Positions 26,934 to 36,547 of a stretch of DNA of 64,000 nt are shown here, one piece after another. The stretch comes from Scybalousia_A sp052170555 (lineage in GTDB: Bacteria; Bacteroidota; Bacteroidia; Bacteroidales; P3): the NCBI GenBank assembly GCA_052170555.1, contig JBQNAI010000004.1, positions 141,753 to 205,752 on the forward strand, in the 5' to 3' direction. A program made the translations under genes and the position numbers. The stretch's first letter is position 1, and every line of letters starts with the position of its first letter. The notes under the pieces are model-generated. The model did not search any database, had not been told where the DNA came from, and was given only the letters and a program-made list of their open reading frames with translations.

Positions 26934-28724
26934 ATGATAAATCAGTTGATTAAACAGGCGGTAAGCGAAAGTTTAAGAACATTGTATAGTGTAGAAATTG
27001 TAAGTGAAGATATAGAATTGCAGCCTACAAAGAAGGAATTTGAGGGAGATATAACTCTTGTGGTATTTCCTTTTGTAAAATTTGCGAAGAAAAAACCTGA
27101 AGAGGCTGCACAGCAGATAGGAGAGGCAGTACAACAAAAAATAGAATGGATAAGTTCGTTTAATGTTATCAAAGGATTCTTGAACTTTGTTATCAGTGAT
27201 CAATATTGGATAAAATTTTTGAATGATAATAAATGTCAAAGAGGTTTTGGTACAGTTAACAATACCGGCAACAAGCCAATTGTAATAGAATATTCATCTC
27301 CAAATACTAACAAACCATTACATTTAGGACATATTCGCAATAATCTTTTAGGATGGAGTGTTTCACAGATATTGAAGGCAAATGGGGAAAATGTTAAGAT
27401 GGTTAACTTAGTCAATGATAGAGGAATACATATTTGTAAGAGCATGGTAGCTTGGCAACACTTCGCTATGGGAGAAACTCCTGCTAGTTCACAACAAAAA
27501 GGTGACCACTTAGTTGGGAAATATTACGTATTATTTGACAGACAATATAAAAAAGAAATAGCAGAGTTAATAGAAAGAGGAATGGATGAACAGTCTGCAA
27601 AAAGAGAAGCTCCTATGATGAAAGAGGCTCAACAAATGCTTGTCAAATGGGAGCAAGGCGATAAAGAGGTTAGGGACTTGTGGCAAAAAATGAATGGTTG
27701 GGTTTATGACGGATTTAACCAGACTTATTCTAGATTAGGAATTAGTTTTGATAAAATATACTACGAATCTCAAACTTATACATTGGGAAAATCTTTAGTT
27801 GAACAAGGATTGGATAAGGGGGTGTTTTATAGACGGGAAGACGGGAGCGTTTGGATAGATTTGACAGAAGATGGACTTGATCAGAAATTGTTGTTGCGTG
27901 GTGACGGGACCAGTGTTTATATGACGCAAGATTTGGGAACTGCAACTTTGCGACACAATGATTTTGACTCGGATAAACTGGTTTATGTGGTTGGTAATGA
28001 ACAAATCTACCACTTTCAGGTGCTTAAAAAGATAATGGAACGACTTGGATGCCTTTGGGCGAAAGATATTTACCACCTTTCTTATGGTATGGTGGAATTG
28101 CCTAACGGTAAGATGAAGTCTCGTGAGGGCACAGTGGTAGATGCAGACGATTTAATGCAAGATATGTATCTTGAAGCTAAGAAAATAAGTGAAGAGCATG
28201 GGAAAAATCAAAATATGTCTGCCGATGAATTGGATAGATTGTATAATGTGTTGGCTATCGGAGCATTAAAATATTTTATATTGAAAGTTGATCCAACCAA
28301 AACCATGCTTTTTGACCCACAAGAGAGTATAGATTTCAATGGCAACACTGGTCCGTTTATTCAATATACTTATGCTCGTATCTGCTCTATTGTTCGTAAA
28401 GCGAAAGAGGAGAATATTGAAGTTGAAAACTTAAATATATCGGATAATATAAAACTTAACAATAAGGAAAAGGAAGTTATAAAGAATATAATCATGTTTC
28501 CTGTTGTTATCAAAGAAGCGGCAAAGAGTTATTCTCCCTCTTTGGTTGCTAACTTTGTGTATAATTTAGCTAAATCGTTTAATGGATTTTACCAAGATAA
28601 CAGTATATTGAAGCAAGATAATATACAAATCAAGCAAATGAGAGTTTGTTTGGCATATTTCACAAGTGAAGTTATTAAGACGGCTATGAATTTACTTGGA
28701 ATAGAAGTTCCCAATAGAATGTAG
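26934..28724 (+). CDS. argS: Arginyl-tRNA synthetase
   Basis: 596 residues, class I. N-terminal Arg-tRNA synthetase additional domain (1-90), then the catalytic Rossmann core with IEYSSPNTNKPLHLGHIRN (HIGH motif at 130-133), the YMTQDLGTA and VVGNEQIYHFQ stretches, and LPNGKMKSREGTVV in place of KMSKS. DALR anticodon-binding C-terminal domain from about residue 470. Charges tRNA-Arg. Followed after 18 bp by clpS on the same strand. Confidence 0.95.
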   Translation: MINQLIKQAVSESLRTLYSVEIVSEDIELQPTKKEFEGDITLVVFPFVKFAKKKPEEAAQQIGEAVQQKIEWISSFNVIKGFLNFVISDQYWIKFLNDNKCQRGFGTVNNTGNKPIVIEYSSPNTNKPLHLGHIRNNLLGWSVSQILKANGENVKMVNLVNDRGIHICKSMVAWQHFAMGETPASSQQKGDHLVGKYYVLFDRQYKKEIAELIERGMDEQSAKREAPMMKEAQQMLVKWEQGDKEVRDLWQKMNGWVYDGFNQTYSRLGISFDKIYYESQTYTLGKSLVEQGLDKGVFYRREDGSVWIDLTEDGLDQKLLLRGDGTSVYMTQDLGTATLRHNDFDSDKLVYVVGNEQIYHFQVLKKIMERLGCLWAKDIYHLSYGMVELPNGKMKSREGTVVDADDLMQDMYLEAKKISEEHGKNQNMSADELDRLYNVLAIGALKYFILKVDPTKTMLFDPQESIDFNGNTGPFIQYTYARICSIVRKAKEENIEVENLNISDNIKLNNKEKEVIKNIIMFPVVIKEAAKSYSPSLVANFVYNLAKSFNGFYQDNSILKQDNIQIKQMRVCLAYFTSEVIKTAMNLLGIEVPNRM

Positions 28725-28742
28725 TAAAAAACAAGATGTATT

Positions 28743-29018
28743 ATGGCAAATAGAACGGAGGATGAGGGCATTATATGTCTGGAAAAAATAAGAGAAGGTG
28801 GTAATGAGTTGATTGTTTACAACGATGATATACATACGTTTGATTATGTTATAGATTGTTTGGTTAAGGTTTGCAAACTGTCTCAACAACAGGCTATAAC
28901 TTGCACTAATATCATACATTATAAAGGACTTTGCACCGTTAAACATGGTTCATACGATGAATTATTTCATATGAGTGTTGCTTTGGATGAAAAAGATTTG
29001 AAAAACGAAATAAGATAA
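28743..29018 (+). CDS. clpS: ATP-dependent Clp protease adaptor ClpS
   Basis: 91 residues. Core ELIVYNDDIHTFDYVIDCL corresponds to the ClpS signature (VLYNDDxTP), with the NDD residues that bind N-end-rule substrate N-termini, followed by QQQAITCTNIIHYKGLCTVKHGSYDEL. ClpS hands N-degron substrates to ClpA or ClpC with ClpP. Here the Pro of DDxTP is replaced by Phe (HTFD), common in Bacteroidota. Cotranscribed with argS by position. The N-domain-less ClpB nearby cannot be its partner, since ClpS docks on the Clp N-domain. Confidence 0.88.
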   Translation: MANRTEDEGIICLEKIREGGNELIVYNDDIHTFDYVIDCLVKVCKLSQQQAITCTNIIHYKGLCTVKHGSYDELFHMSVALDEKDLKNEIR

Positions 29019-29068
29019 AATATAATAATTCAAAAATAATATATAACAATTAAAAAGAAACAGTACTT

Positions 29069-29530
29069 ATGGAATTGATTTTTATAATTATATTGCTTGT
29101 CGTTGGCATGGCATTAATCATATTGGAACTTGTTGCCATACCCGGTACCACTATTTCAGGGATTGTCGGATTATGTCTAACTGTTTGGGGATTGGTAAAA
29201 GTATTTACAGAGTATGGAGTGTTATACGGAGGAGTCCTTACAACATTGGATGTAATATTTTGTGTGGTGTTGTTTATTTGGAGTTTGAAAACAAAAACGT
29301 GGAAACGATTCGCCCAAAAAGAAGAAATATCTTCCAGAGTAAATCAAATAGAGATACCAATAAGGGTGGGCGACAAAGGTAAAACGATAACAAGACTAGC
29401 TCCTATGGGAACAGCTTTGATAAATAATGAAAGAATAGAGGTGTATACTTCGACTTCCTTTGTTTATCCTAATACAGATATAGAAGTTGAACAAGTAGAG
29501 GGTAATAAAATTAGAGTTAAACCCTTATAA
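29069..29530 (+). CDS. NfeD-like membrane protein
   Basis: 153 residues. Two or three hydrophobic segments (IFIIILLVVGMALIILELVAIPG, GIVGLCLTVWGLVKVF, TLDVIFCVVLFIWSL) then a soluble OB-fold-like C-terminus with GDKGKTITRLAPMGTALINNERIEVYT and VEQVEGNKIRVKPL. This is the short NfeD C-terminal type, which nearly always lies before floA, as here (36 bp before it). Family knowledge: NfeD proteins associate with flotillins/stomatins in the membrane. Confidence 0.88.
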   Translation: MELIFIIILLVVGMALIILELVAIPGTTISGIVGLCLTVWGLVKVFTEYGVLYGGVLTTLDVIFCVVLFIWSLKTKTWKRFAQKEEISSRVNQIEIPIRVGDKGKTITRLAPMGTALINNERIEVYTSTSFVYPNTDIEVEQVEGNKIRVKPL

Positions 29531-29566
29531 AAATATATCGATTAACAAATAAAATTAAAAAACATC

Positions 29567-30532
29567 ATGAGTTTTACAATTATTTCAGTGGTAGTAGTAC
29601 TTTGTATAGTCTTTCTATCTATTTTTCTTTACCTTATACCGGTAAATCTTTGGTTTCAATGTGTACTAAATGGAGTAAGAATTTCATTACTTCAATTGAT
29701 GTTTATGCGTTGGCGAAAAGTTCCTCCTGCTGTTATAGTTACAGCAATGATTAATTCTAAAAAAGCAGGATTGAATCTTAGTAGCGATTTATTGGAGGCC
29801 CACTATCTTGCAGGTGGACATGTACAAAGAGTAGTAAATGCTTTAATTAGTGCAGACAAAGCTAATATTCCTCTAGATTTCAAAGCTGCTACTGCAATAG
29901 ATTTGGCAGGTAGAGATGTATTTGAAGCAGTACAAATGTCTGTCAATCCAAAAGTTATAAACACTCCTAATGTAGCTGCCGTTGCACGCAATGGTATTCA
30001 ATTGATAGTTAAAGCAAGAGTAACTGTTCGTGCAAACATTAAACAGTTAGTTGGAGGTGCCGGAGAGGAAACCATTTTGGCACGTGTTGGAGAGGGTATT
30101 GTTACCTCTATTGGTAGTGCAGAATCCCATGCTTTTGTATTGGAGAATCCAGACTCCATATCCAAGGTTGTTTTAGCAAAAGGGTTGGATACTGGAACAG
30201 CATTTGAGATATTATCTATTGATATTGCAGACATAGATGTAGGAAAGAATATCGGAGCAGAGCTACAAATGGATCAGGCTAATGCAGATAAAAATATAGC
30301 TCAGGCAAAAGCAGAAGAGAGACGCTCTATGGCTGTGGCAGCAGAACAAGAGATGAAAGCAAAGGCTCAGGAAATGAGAGCAAAAGTAATAGAGGCAGAG
30401 GCTGAAGTGCCATTGGCTATGGCAGAAGCTTTCCGTAGTGGTAATCTGGGCATTATGGATTATTACAAGATGAAGAATATTCAAGCAGATACAGATATGA
30501 GAGAATCTATCAGTAAAGATTCAGGTGTTTAA
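29567..30532 (+). CDS. floA: Flotillin-like protein FloA (UPF0365)
   Basis: 321 residues. Membrane hairpin near residues 5-27, then the PHB/flotillin core (VPPAVIVTAMINSKKAGLNL, LEAHYLAGGHVQRVVNALISADKANI, VNPKVINTPNVAAVARNGIQ) and an Ala/Glu-rich coiled coil (KNIAQAKAEERRSMAVAAEQ). FloA organises membrane microdomains. Second gene of the nfeD-floA pair; palindromic element G follows its stop. Confidence 0.95.
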   Translation: MSFTIISVVVVLCIVFLSIFLYLIPVNLWFQCVLNGVRISLLQLMFMRWRKVPPAVIVTAMINSKKAGLNLSSDLLEAHYLAGGHVQRVVNALISADKANIPLDFKAATAIDLAGRDVFEAVQMSVNPKVINTPNVAAVARNGIQLIVKARVTVRANIKQLVGGAGEETILARVGEGIVTSIGSAESHAFVLENPDSISKVVLAKGLDTGTAFEILSIDIADIDVGKNIGAELQMDQANADKNIAQAKAEERRSMAVAAEQEMKAKAQEMRAKVIEAEAEVPLAMAEAFRSGNLGIMDYYKMKNIQADTDMRESISKDSGV

Positions 30533-30588
30533 TGTATAGATAATTTTTACTATTCACTATTTGTGTATGTATGAATGGTGAAATGTAG

Positions 30589-30671
30589 ATTAAAATGCCC
30601 TTTTTGTAAAATTAAAGTGTGACATTATTTAATTCTTTTCTTACTTTAATTTTCTGAAAAGGCATTTTAAT
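30589..30671. repeat. Dispersed palindromic element, copy G (variant)
   Basis: Nested arms: ATTAAAATGCCCTTTT (from 30589) with AAAAGGCATTTTAAT (to 30671), and inside GTAAAATTAAAGT with ACTTTAATTTTCTG, giving a stem near 29 bp with one bulge. The loop holds GACATTATTTAATTCTTTTC, shared with other copies. Ends 57 bp or so after floA starts its 3' region; probably terminates floA. Confidence 0.6.
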
Positions 30672-30815
30672 TTTTGTTTATTGTTTGTTAGTTATGTAGA
30701 ATATTTTAAAATTTTCCAACTCGGAGATTTTAAATAAGTATTTCAATGTATATGTCTTTTGTATATTCATTTTATACTTATTAATAATAGAGACCTAATA
30801 TAAAAGTTTATTAAC

Positions 30816-31381
30816 TTGAAAAAGATCATTGTATTTGCTTTGTGTTTGCATATTTTTGCGATAGCTAACAGTCAAAAAGGATTGTATCACAATAGATTTG
30901 TGGTTAAAGAAACAGGGACTGACCATACTTTTGTTCTGAATAGCGGACTTAATATTATGGACAAAAATAAGGGGTTGTTATACAGCAAGATTAAAAGAAT
31001 ACCTGTTGTTTTGTATTGTGAATTTGGGTCCAATAAATTTTTATATGGAAAATTTGTTTATGTCAATTTTGCTTTTACTCCCCCGAAACTATCAAAGTTT
31101 TGGATAATGGGATGATGGGAAGTATGAATTACTCTGTTAAAGGTACGCTACATTAATGCCTTGCAACTTTTTCATTAGGTTTAATTGATGATATCCGCAA
31201 AGGTCATAGAATACAAGTGAGTATATCCATAGGAAGTATGTTTATTGCATAAAATAACGAAATTACGATGCCGATGTATTACAACGAAAAGCAGAATACG
31301 ATGGGTTATTTGGCAAGTATGGATTGTTTAACTTATTCTTTGAATAGTACTTTGGGAAGGAGATTTTGTGAAAAAGAATAG
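30816..31381 (+). pseudogene. Decayed gene for a small secreted protein
   Basis: The first frame (TTG start at 30816, stop at 31115) encodes a signal peptide (IIVFALCLHIFAIANSQ) and about 75 more residues. At a C5 run (31080-31084) the frame shifts: adding one C lets PP continue as ETIKVLDNGMMGSMNYSVKG. In that frame two stops (31154-31156 and 31250-31252) interrupt otherwise coding-like sequence (ATFSLGLIDDIRKGHRIQVS, then YYNEKQNTMGYLASMDCLTY) up to 31381. A one-base deletion, two nonsense codons and a non-ATG start together show decay. No family recognised. Confidence 0.65.
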
Positions 31382-31591
31382 ATATAAATTCTAACCTATT
31401 GTTTATTTTGCATTTTATAAATAAAAATGTAAAATAATAATTATTACTAATTTATGAGTAACCTAAAAAAAAGGATTACATAGATTTCTTTGTTAAAATA
31501 TTGCAGTCAAGTTTGATAAAGTTAATGGCATAAAATATTATGTTTATTGTAAGAGATATAAAGTCCGCAATAATGTATTTGAAACCTATTA

Positions 31592-31636
31592 TAAAAAAAA
31601 CAAAGCGACAGTAAAATCAAAAATTGCTGTCGCTTT
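31592..31636 (-). terminator. gcvP terminator
   Basis: Arms AAAGCGACAG (31602-31611) and CTGTCGCTTT (31627-31636) with a T8 tail on the minus strand (A8 at 31593-31600), 60 bp after the gcvP stop. The rest of 31382-31695 is AT-rich with nothing recognised. Confidence 0.85.
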
Positions 31637-31695
31637 ACTCTGTTTATTTTAGTTTTATTTTGCTTTTGTTACATATATTTTCTTTATATATAGAT

Positions 31696-34533
31696 TTACT
31701 CATCCCAAGATATGACAAGATTCCTATCACCGTAGGCATCATCTACCTTACCACAGCCAGGCCAATATTTATCATTGTGAGGCATAGGGAAAGCTGCCAT
31801 TTGACGTGTATAAGGACGGTCCCAATTGTCTGCACATACGACCTGCATGGTATGAGGTGCATTCATAACCACATTGTTTTCTTTTGTATATTTACCGTCT
31901 TCAATATCTTGGATTTCCTTTCTTATTTGAATTAAAGCATCACACAGACGGTCCAGTTCACTTAGAGGTTCGCTTTCTGTTGGTTCTATCATAAGAGTAC
32001 CATGCACAGGGAAAGCAACCGTAGGTGCGTGGAAACCATAATCCATTAAACGTTTGGCAATGTCACCACACTGAACACCTGAGGAAAGAGAGAATTGATT
32101 GCAATCAAGGATAAATTCATGAGCACACATTCCCTTAGCACCTGTATAAAGTATGTTATATGTTTTCTCTAATCTTACCCTCATATAGTTAGCATTAAGA
32201 ATTGCATACTCTGTTGCTGTTTTCAATCCATCGCGACCCAGCATCATTAGGTATGCGTATGATATTGGGAATAACATTGCCGAACCAAAACCGGCACCAG
32301 CCACAGGAGAACCTTTTTTACCTCCCGTTTGGGTTATGGAATGGTTAGGAAGATAGTCCACCAACTCTTTTGAACACGCTATTGGACCAACTCCCGGACC
32401 TCCACCACCATGAGGCATGGCAAAAGTTTTGTGAAGATTTAGATGACATACGTCAGCACCCATATAGCCTGGACTCGTAAGACCTACCTGTGCATTCATA
32501 TTTGCACCATCCATATAAACTAATCCTCCATTCTGATGGATAATCTCTATAATCTCTAAAATTTTTTCTTCAAACACACCGTGTGTAGATGGATATGTTA
32601 TCATCAGACAAGAAAGTTTATCTTTGTTTTCTTCCGCCTTTTGTTTCAAATCTTCAATATCAATTTCACCGTCAGCAGTTGATTTAACAACTAATATTTC
32701 CATACCGGCCATAGCTGCAGAAGCAGGATTAGTTCCATGAGCTGAGGCGGGAATCAAACAAACCGTGCGGTGAGTCATACCTTTATCACATTGATAATTA
32801 CGAATAGTTGAAAGACCAGCATATTCTCCCGCAGCACCTGAATTGGGTTGGAAACTAACTTTCGCAAAACCTGTAACCTTACAAAGAATATCATTCATAT
32901 TATTAATCATCTCCAAATACCCTTCTGTCTGATCAGCAGGTGCAAAAGGATGTATTGAGGTAAATTCTGACCAAGTAAAAGGTATCATTTCCATTGCAGC
33001 ATTCAACTTCATGGTACAAGATCCTAACGGTATCATTGCACGATTTAATGATAAATCTTTTACCTCCAATTTTTTCAAATAACGCATCATTTCGGTTTCC
33101 GAACGATACAAACGGAAGACCTTTTGAGTCAAATAATTGCTTTGACGTTTAAGTCCCCCCACAATAATGTTTGATTGAGCAATCTCTTTGATTTCCTTTG
33201 CTTCCTTGCCACTAACAGTGGCAAATATTTCTAAAATTTCATTAACATCTAAAAGTGATGTAGTTTCATCCAAAGCTATTGAAATAGTATTATTGTCTAT
33301 TTGATTGAAATTCATCTTGTGTTTCAAAGCTTCCTTTAATACTTCCGTACTATTCACAGGGGTAGAAAAACGAACAGTGTCAAAATAAACTTTGTTCAAT
33401 TGATTGAAACCATATTGGCTAGCACCTTGAACAAGAGTGAATGCGAGGTTATGTATTTGCTCGGCAATTGCTTTAATACCCTCTTGACCGTGATAAGCTG
33501 CATATTGACCTGCGACAATAGCCATCAGAGCTGTTGCCGTGCATATGTTGGATGTAGCTTTATCCCTTTTTATGTGCTGTTCCCTTGTTTGAAGTGCTAA
33601 ACGGAATGCTTTATTGCCCTGTTGGTCTACTGTAAGACCTATAATTCTTCCCGGAATATTTCTTTTAAACTCATCACTACAAGCCATAAAAGCAGCACTG
33701 GGACCACCAAAGCCCATAGGATTACCAAATCTCTGTGCAGTACCCGTAACAGCATCAGCACCAATTTCTCCCGGAGCAACCAATAAAGCTAAGGATAATA
33801 AATCTGTACTGACTGCAACTTTCAATCCATGTTTGTGAGCATTTGCTATGAATTTTGTATAATCTTCTATTTCACCGAAACAGTTAGGATACTGTACTAT
33901 TGCACCAAAGAAACAATTGTCTAAATTGATAGATTTAGCGTCACCAATAACTAATTCAATGTTCTTTGGTAAGGCACGAGTTTTGATTACATCTATACAC
34001 TGTATGAATAAGTTTTCGTCAATAAAAAACTTATTTACATTATCTTTTACTTGTTGGCGAGAACGTGAGTAATAGAACATAAGCATTGCCTCTGCGTCAG
34101 CGGTAGCTTCATCAAGCAAAGAACAATTGGCTAACGGCATTGCCGTTAGTGATGCAATGAGAGTTTGAAATGTAAATAAAGCCTCTAAGCGTCCCTGTGA
34201 AATTTCCGCTTGATAGGGAGTGTAGGAAGTATACCAACCAGGATTTTCCAAAATATTGCGTTGCAAAACTGCAGGTAAGATAGTATTGTAATATCCCATG
34301 CCTATATAAGAACGATATACCTTATTTTTGGACGCAATAGCTTTGATATGATTGAAATATTCATATTCGTTCATGCCAAGAGGCAAATCTAAGTCCTTTT
34401 TCAATCTAATCTGCTGTGGAATCGTTTTGTCAATTAACTCCTCAATAGATTCAACACCTATTGTTTCAAGCATCTTTTTTACGTCTTCGGCTTGCGGACC
34501 ATTATGACGCATAGCGAAATTATTTGTTATCAT
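31696..34533 (-). CDS. gcvP: Glycine dehydrogenase (aminomethyl-transferring), P protein
   Basis: 945 residues: the fused form with both halves on one chain. N-terminal half FAMRHNGPQAEDVKKML, YQAEISQGRLEALFTFQT; C-terminal half GSCTMKLNAAMEMIPFTW, then PLP lysine Lys702 in HLNLHKTFAMPHGGGGPGVG. It decarboxylates glycine and passes the aminomethyl group to GcvH lipoyl-lysine. No other gcv gene is in the window. No glycine riboswitch pattern is seen in the short leader. Own promoter and terminator. Confidence 0.96.
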   Translation of the reverse strand: MITNNFAMRHNGPQAEDVKKMLETIGVESIEELIDKTIPQQIRLKKDLDLPLGMNEYEYFNHIKAIASKNKVYRSYIGMGYYNTILPAVLQRNILENPGWYTSYTPYQAEISQGRLEALFTFQTLIASLTAMPLANCSLLDEATADAEAMLMFYYSRSRQQVKDNVNKFFIDENLFIQCIDVIKTRALPKNIELVIGDAKSINLDNCFFGAIVQYPNCFGEIEDYTKFIANAHKHGLKVAVSTDLLSLALLVAPGEIGADAVTGTAQRFGNPMGFGGPSAAFMACSDEFKRNIPGRIIGLTVDQQGNKAFRLALQTREQHIKRDKATSNICTATALMAIVAGQYAAYHGQEGIKAIAEQIHNLAFTLVQGASQYGFNQLNKVYFDTVRFSTPVNSTEVLKEALKHKMNFNQIDNNTISIALDETTSLLDVNEILEIFATVSGKEAKEIKEIAQSNIIVGGLKRQSNYLTQKVFRLYRSETEMMRYLKKLEVKDLSLNRAMIPLGSCTMKLNAAMEMIPFTWSEFTSIHPFAPADQTEGYLEMINNMNDILCKVTGFAKVSFQPNSGAAGEYAGLSTIRNYQCDKGMTHRTVCLIPASAHGTNPASAAMAGMEILVVKSTADGEIDIEDLKQKAEENKDKLSCLMITYPSTHGVFEEKILEIIEIIHQNGGLVYMDGANMNAQVGLTSPGYMGADVCHLNLHKTFAMPHGGGGPGVGPIACSKELVDYLPNHSITQTGGKKGSPVAGAGFGSAMLFPISYAYLMMLGRDGLKTATEYAILNANYMRVRLEKTYNILYTGAKGMCAHEFILDCNQFSLSSGVQCGDIAKRLMDYGFHAPTVAFPVHGTLMIEPTESEPLSELDRLCDALIQIRKEIQDIEDGKYTKENNVVMNAPHTMQVVCADNWDRPYTRQMAAFPMPHNDKYWPGCGKVDDAYGDRNLVISWDE

Positions 34534-34593
34534 TATTATTAGTAATTTATTATTATAAATCTTTTCTTAAAAAAGTCCCATATATTTAGCTTG

Positions 34594-34601
34594 CAAAGGT
34601 A
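34594..34601 (-). promoter_or_regulatory. gcvP promoter -7 box
   Basis: TACCTTTG followed by CAAG on the minus strand, ending 60 bp before the gcvP ATG. Confidence 0.65.
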
Positions 34602-34886
34602 GTATATTTTTCTTTGAATTAAGATTTTTTTTACAAATATTTATGTTTAATTTTTTCAAACTATGATTCCTTATTTTTTTCATGCTTGTTTTGATGTGTT
34701 ATCAAACAATATTTTATTTTTCATTTTTTTTTAATATCTTGACCCACAAAACAACTGATATGATAATAATGAGATTTCTTTTTTGAAGTTAGAAAATCGT
34801 TTTTTAACATCAGTAAATTCTTTTTCGGAAACAATTTTACAACAGATAAATGTAGTTTTTATTAACAGTGAAAGAAAATAAAAAAA

Positions 34887-34918
34887 TTTGGTTATTATAG
34901 ATAAGTTTTGTAATTTTG
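34887..34918 (+). promoter_or_regulatory. Promoter of the leucyl aminopeptidase gene
   Basis: TTTG (34887-34890), 20-bp spacer, TAATTTTG (34911-34918) then CAG. It lies inside the longest ORF, so translation must start downstream, at 34984. Between the two divergent promoters (34602-34886) I see only a weak fragment of the palindromic element (near 34808-34826). Confidence 0.85.
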
Positions 34919-34983
34919 CAGCCTTAAATATTAATAATAAAACGTTCATAATAGATAAGTGTACGTTTATAAATTCACCCATT

Positions 34984-36441
34984 ATGATAAATATTGATAA
35001 ATATACGGAAATTAAAGATAATATGTCTTTATTAATTATCTGTAATAAAGATACTTTACAACTTTCGTTAAAGTCTTACTTCAACAGTGAATATATAGAT
35101 GACATAATTGCAAAGAGCAGAGAAAATAAAGAAAAATTTTTCTCTTTCAATAAATTGAATCATTATCTGACGGTTGCCATTGTTGAAGAAAAAAAAGAAG
35201 AATATAAAACGATGGAAATGTATCGTCGTTTAGGCGGTAAGATATTGAAGTACTGCGATAAACATTACATAAAAGATTTACAGATTTATTCTGCTTGTAA
35301 AAAAGAAAATATACTTTGTTTTATAGAAGGTATGCTTTTGGCATCCTATATATTTGATGGGTACAAAACAGACCCTATGCGTTTGATTCATCCATTTGAT
35401 AATCTTCATATAGTTATGAAAGATATTGATATGAAGGATATTAACGAAAAAAGAATGGTTTGTGAAGCGAGCGAAAGGGCAAGAAATTTGATTAATGAGC
35501 CTGTCATGGTAATCAATGCAGACAGTTTAGCATCTAACTTCAAATCTATGGGAGAGGAAGTTGGTATTAGAGTAGATATCTGGAATAAAACGAAGATAGA
35601 AAAAGAAAAAATGGGAGGTCTTTTGGCTGTAAATCGTGGGAGTATTGATTCCCCGACATTTACAATCATGGAATACAAACCTGCAAATTGCAAAAATACT
35701 GCTCCGATAATACTCGTAGGTAAAGGAATTACATATGATACGGGAGGATTGAATATCAAGACTGGTAACTATATGAATGATATGAAAAGTGATATGGCAG
35801 GTGCAGCTACGATGGCATGTGCTTTGTATAGTGCAGCTTTATTAAAAATCCCTCTTCATATAATAGGACTTTTCCCTGCAACCGACAACCGTCTTAACAA
35901 TAATGCTTATTGTAGTGGTGATATAATAAATATGTATGATGGAACTAACGTTGAAGTTGTTAATACTGATGCAGAGGGTAGAATGATTTTAGCAGATGCC
36001 TTGGCATATGCTAAGCAGTTCAATCCAATGTTGGTCATAGACATGGCAACTCTTACGGGTGCTGCCTCACGAGCTATAGGTCCAATGGGAATTGTAACCA
36101 TGCATAAAGATGCAGATGATTTTATAGATAGATTGAAAAATGTAGGAAATACTGTTTATGAGCGTATTGCAGAGTTTCCTTTTTGGGAAGAGTATGATAA
36201 ACTAATTGTTTCCGACATTGCAGATATTAAAAATTCAGGAGAGAGTTACGCCGGTATGATTACAGCAGGTAAATTCCTAGCATATTTTACTGCATACCCT
36301 TATATTCATTTGGACATTGCAGGAGTAGCGATGAATGACAAAGATGATTTTTATAGAGGGAAAGGTGCGACAGCTTATGGGTTGAGATTGATAACTGAAT
36401 TCTTGAAATCATATTCCGAATCTTTGTCTATTACTTATTAA
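34984..36441 (+). CDS. M17 family leucyl aminopeptidase
   Basis: 485 residues from the ATG at 34984; the ORF is open from 34888 but the promoter excludes that start. Catalytic M17 domain: VGKGITYDTGGLNIKT (Lys247, Asp252), MKSDMAGAA (Asp270), NTDAEGRMILADAL (Asp329, Glu331, Arg333), and DMATLTGAASRAIG. These are the two-metal ligands and the catalytic Lys/Arg. N-terminal domain (1-160) is divergent. It would release N-terminal residues from cytosolic peptides, consistent with the DPP7 upstream in the peptide-use path. Monocistronic. Confidence 0.93.
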   Translation: MINIDKYTEIKDNMSLLIICNKDTLQLSLKSYFNSEYIDDIIAKSRENKEKFFSFNKLNHYLTVAIVEEKKEEYKTMEMYRRLGGKILKYCDKHYIKDLQIYSACKKENILCFIEGMLLASYIFDGYKTDPMRLIHPFDNLHIVMKDIDMKDINEKRMVCEASERARNLINEPVMVINADSLASNFKSMGEEVGIRVDIWNKTKIEKEKMGGLLAVNRGSIDSPTFTIMEYKPANCKNTAPIILVGKGITYDTGGLNIKTGNYMNDMKSDMAGAATMACALYSAALLKIPLHIIGLFPATDNRLNNNAYCSGDIINMYDGTNVEVVNTDAEGRMILADALAYAKQFNPMLVIDMATLTGAASRAIGPMGIVTMHKDADDFIDRLKNVGNTVYERIAEFPFWEEYDKLIVSDIADIKNSGESYAGMITAGKFLAYFTAYPYIHLDIAGVAMNDKDDFYRGKGATAYGLRLITEFLKSYSESLSITY

Positions 36442-36547
36442 AATCCTATTAATTGAAATTAATTAATAGATCAGTAATTTACTATCGTAACAGATAATTA
36501 TACATATGAAGATTTGATTTGATAGAATATTGTAAATAATCTAAATA

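Noticed and set aside
34534..34983. Glycine riboswitch upstream of gcvP
   Set aside because: The leader between the -7 box and ATG is under 60 nt, too short, and lacks the conserved GG-rich core.
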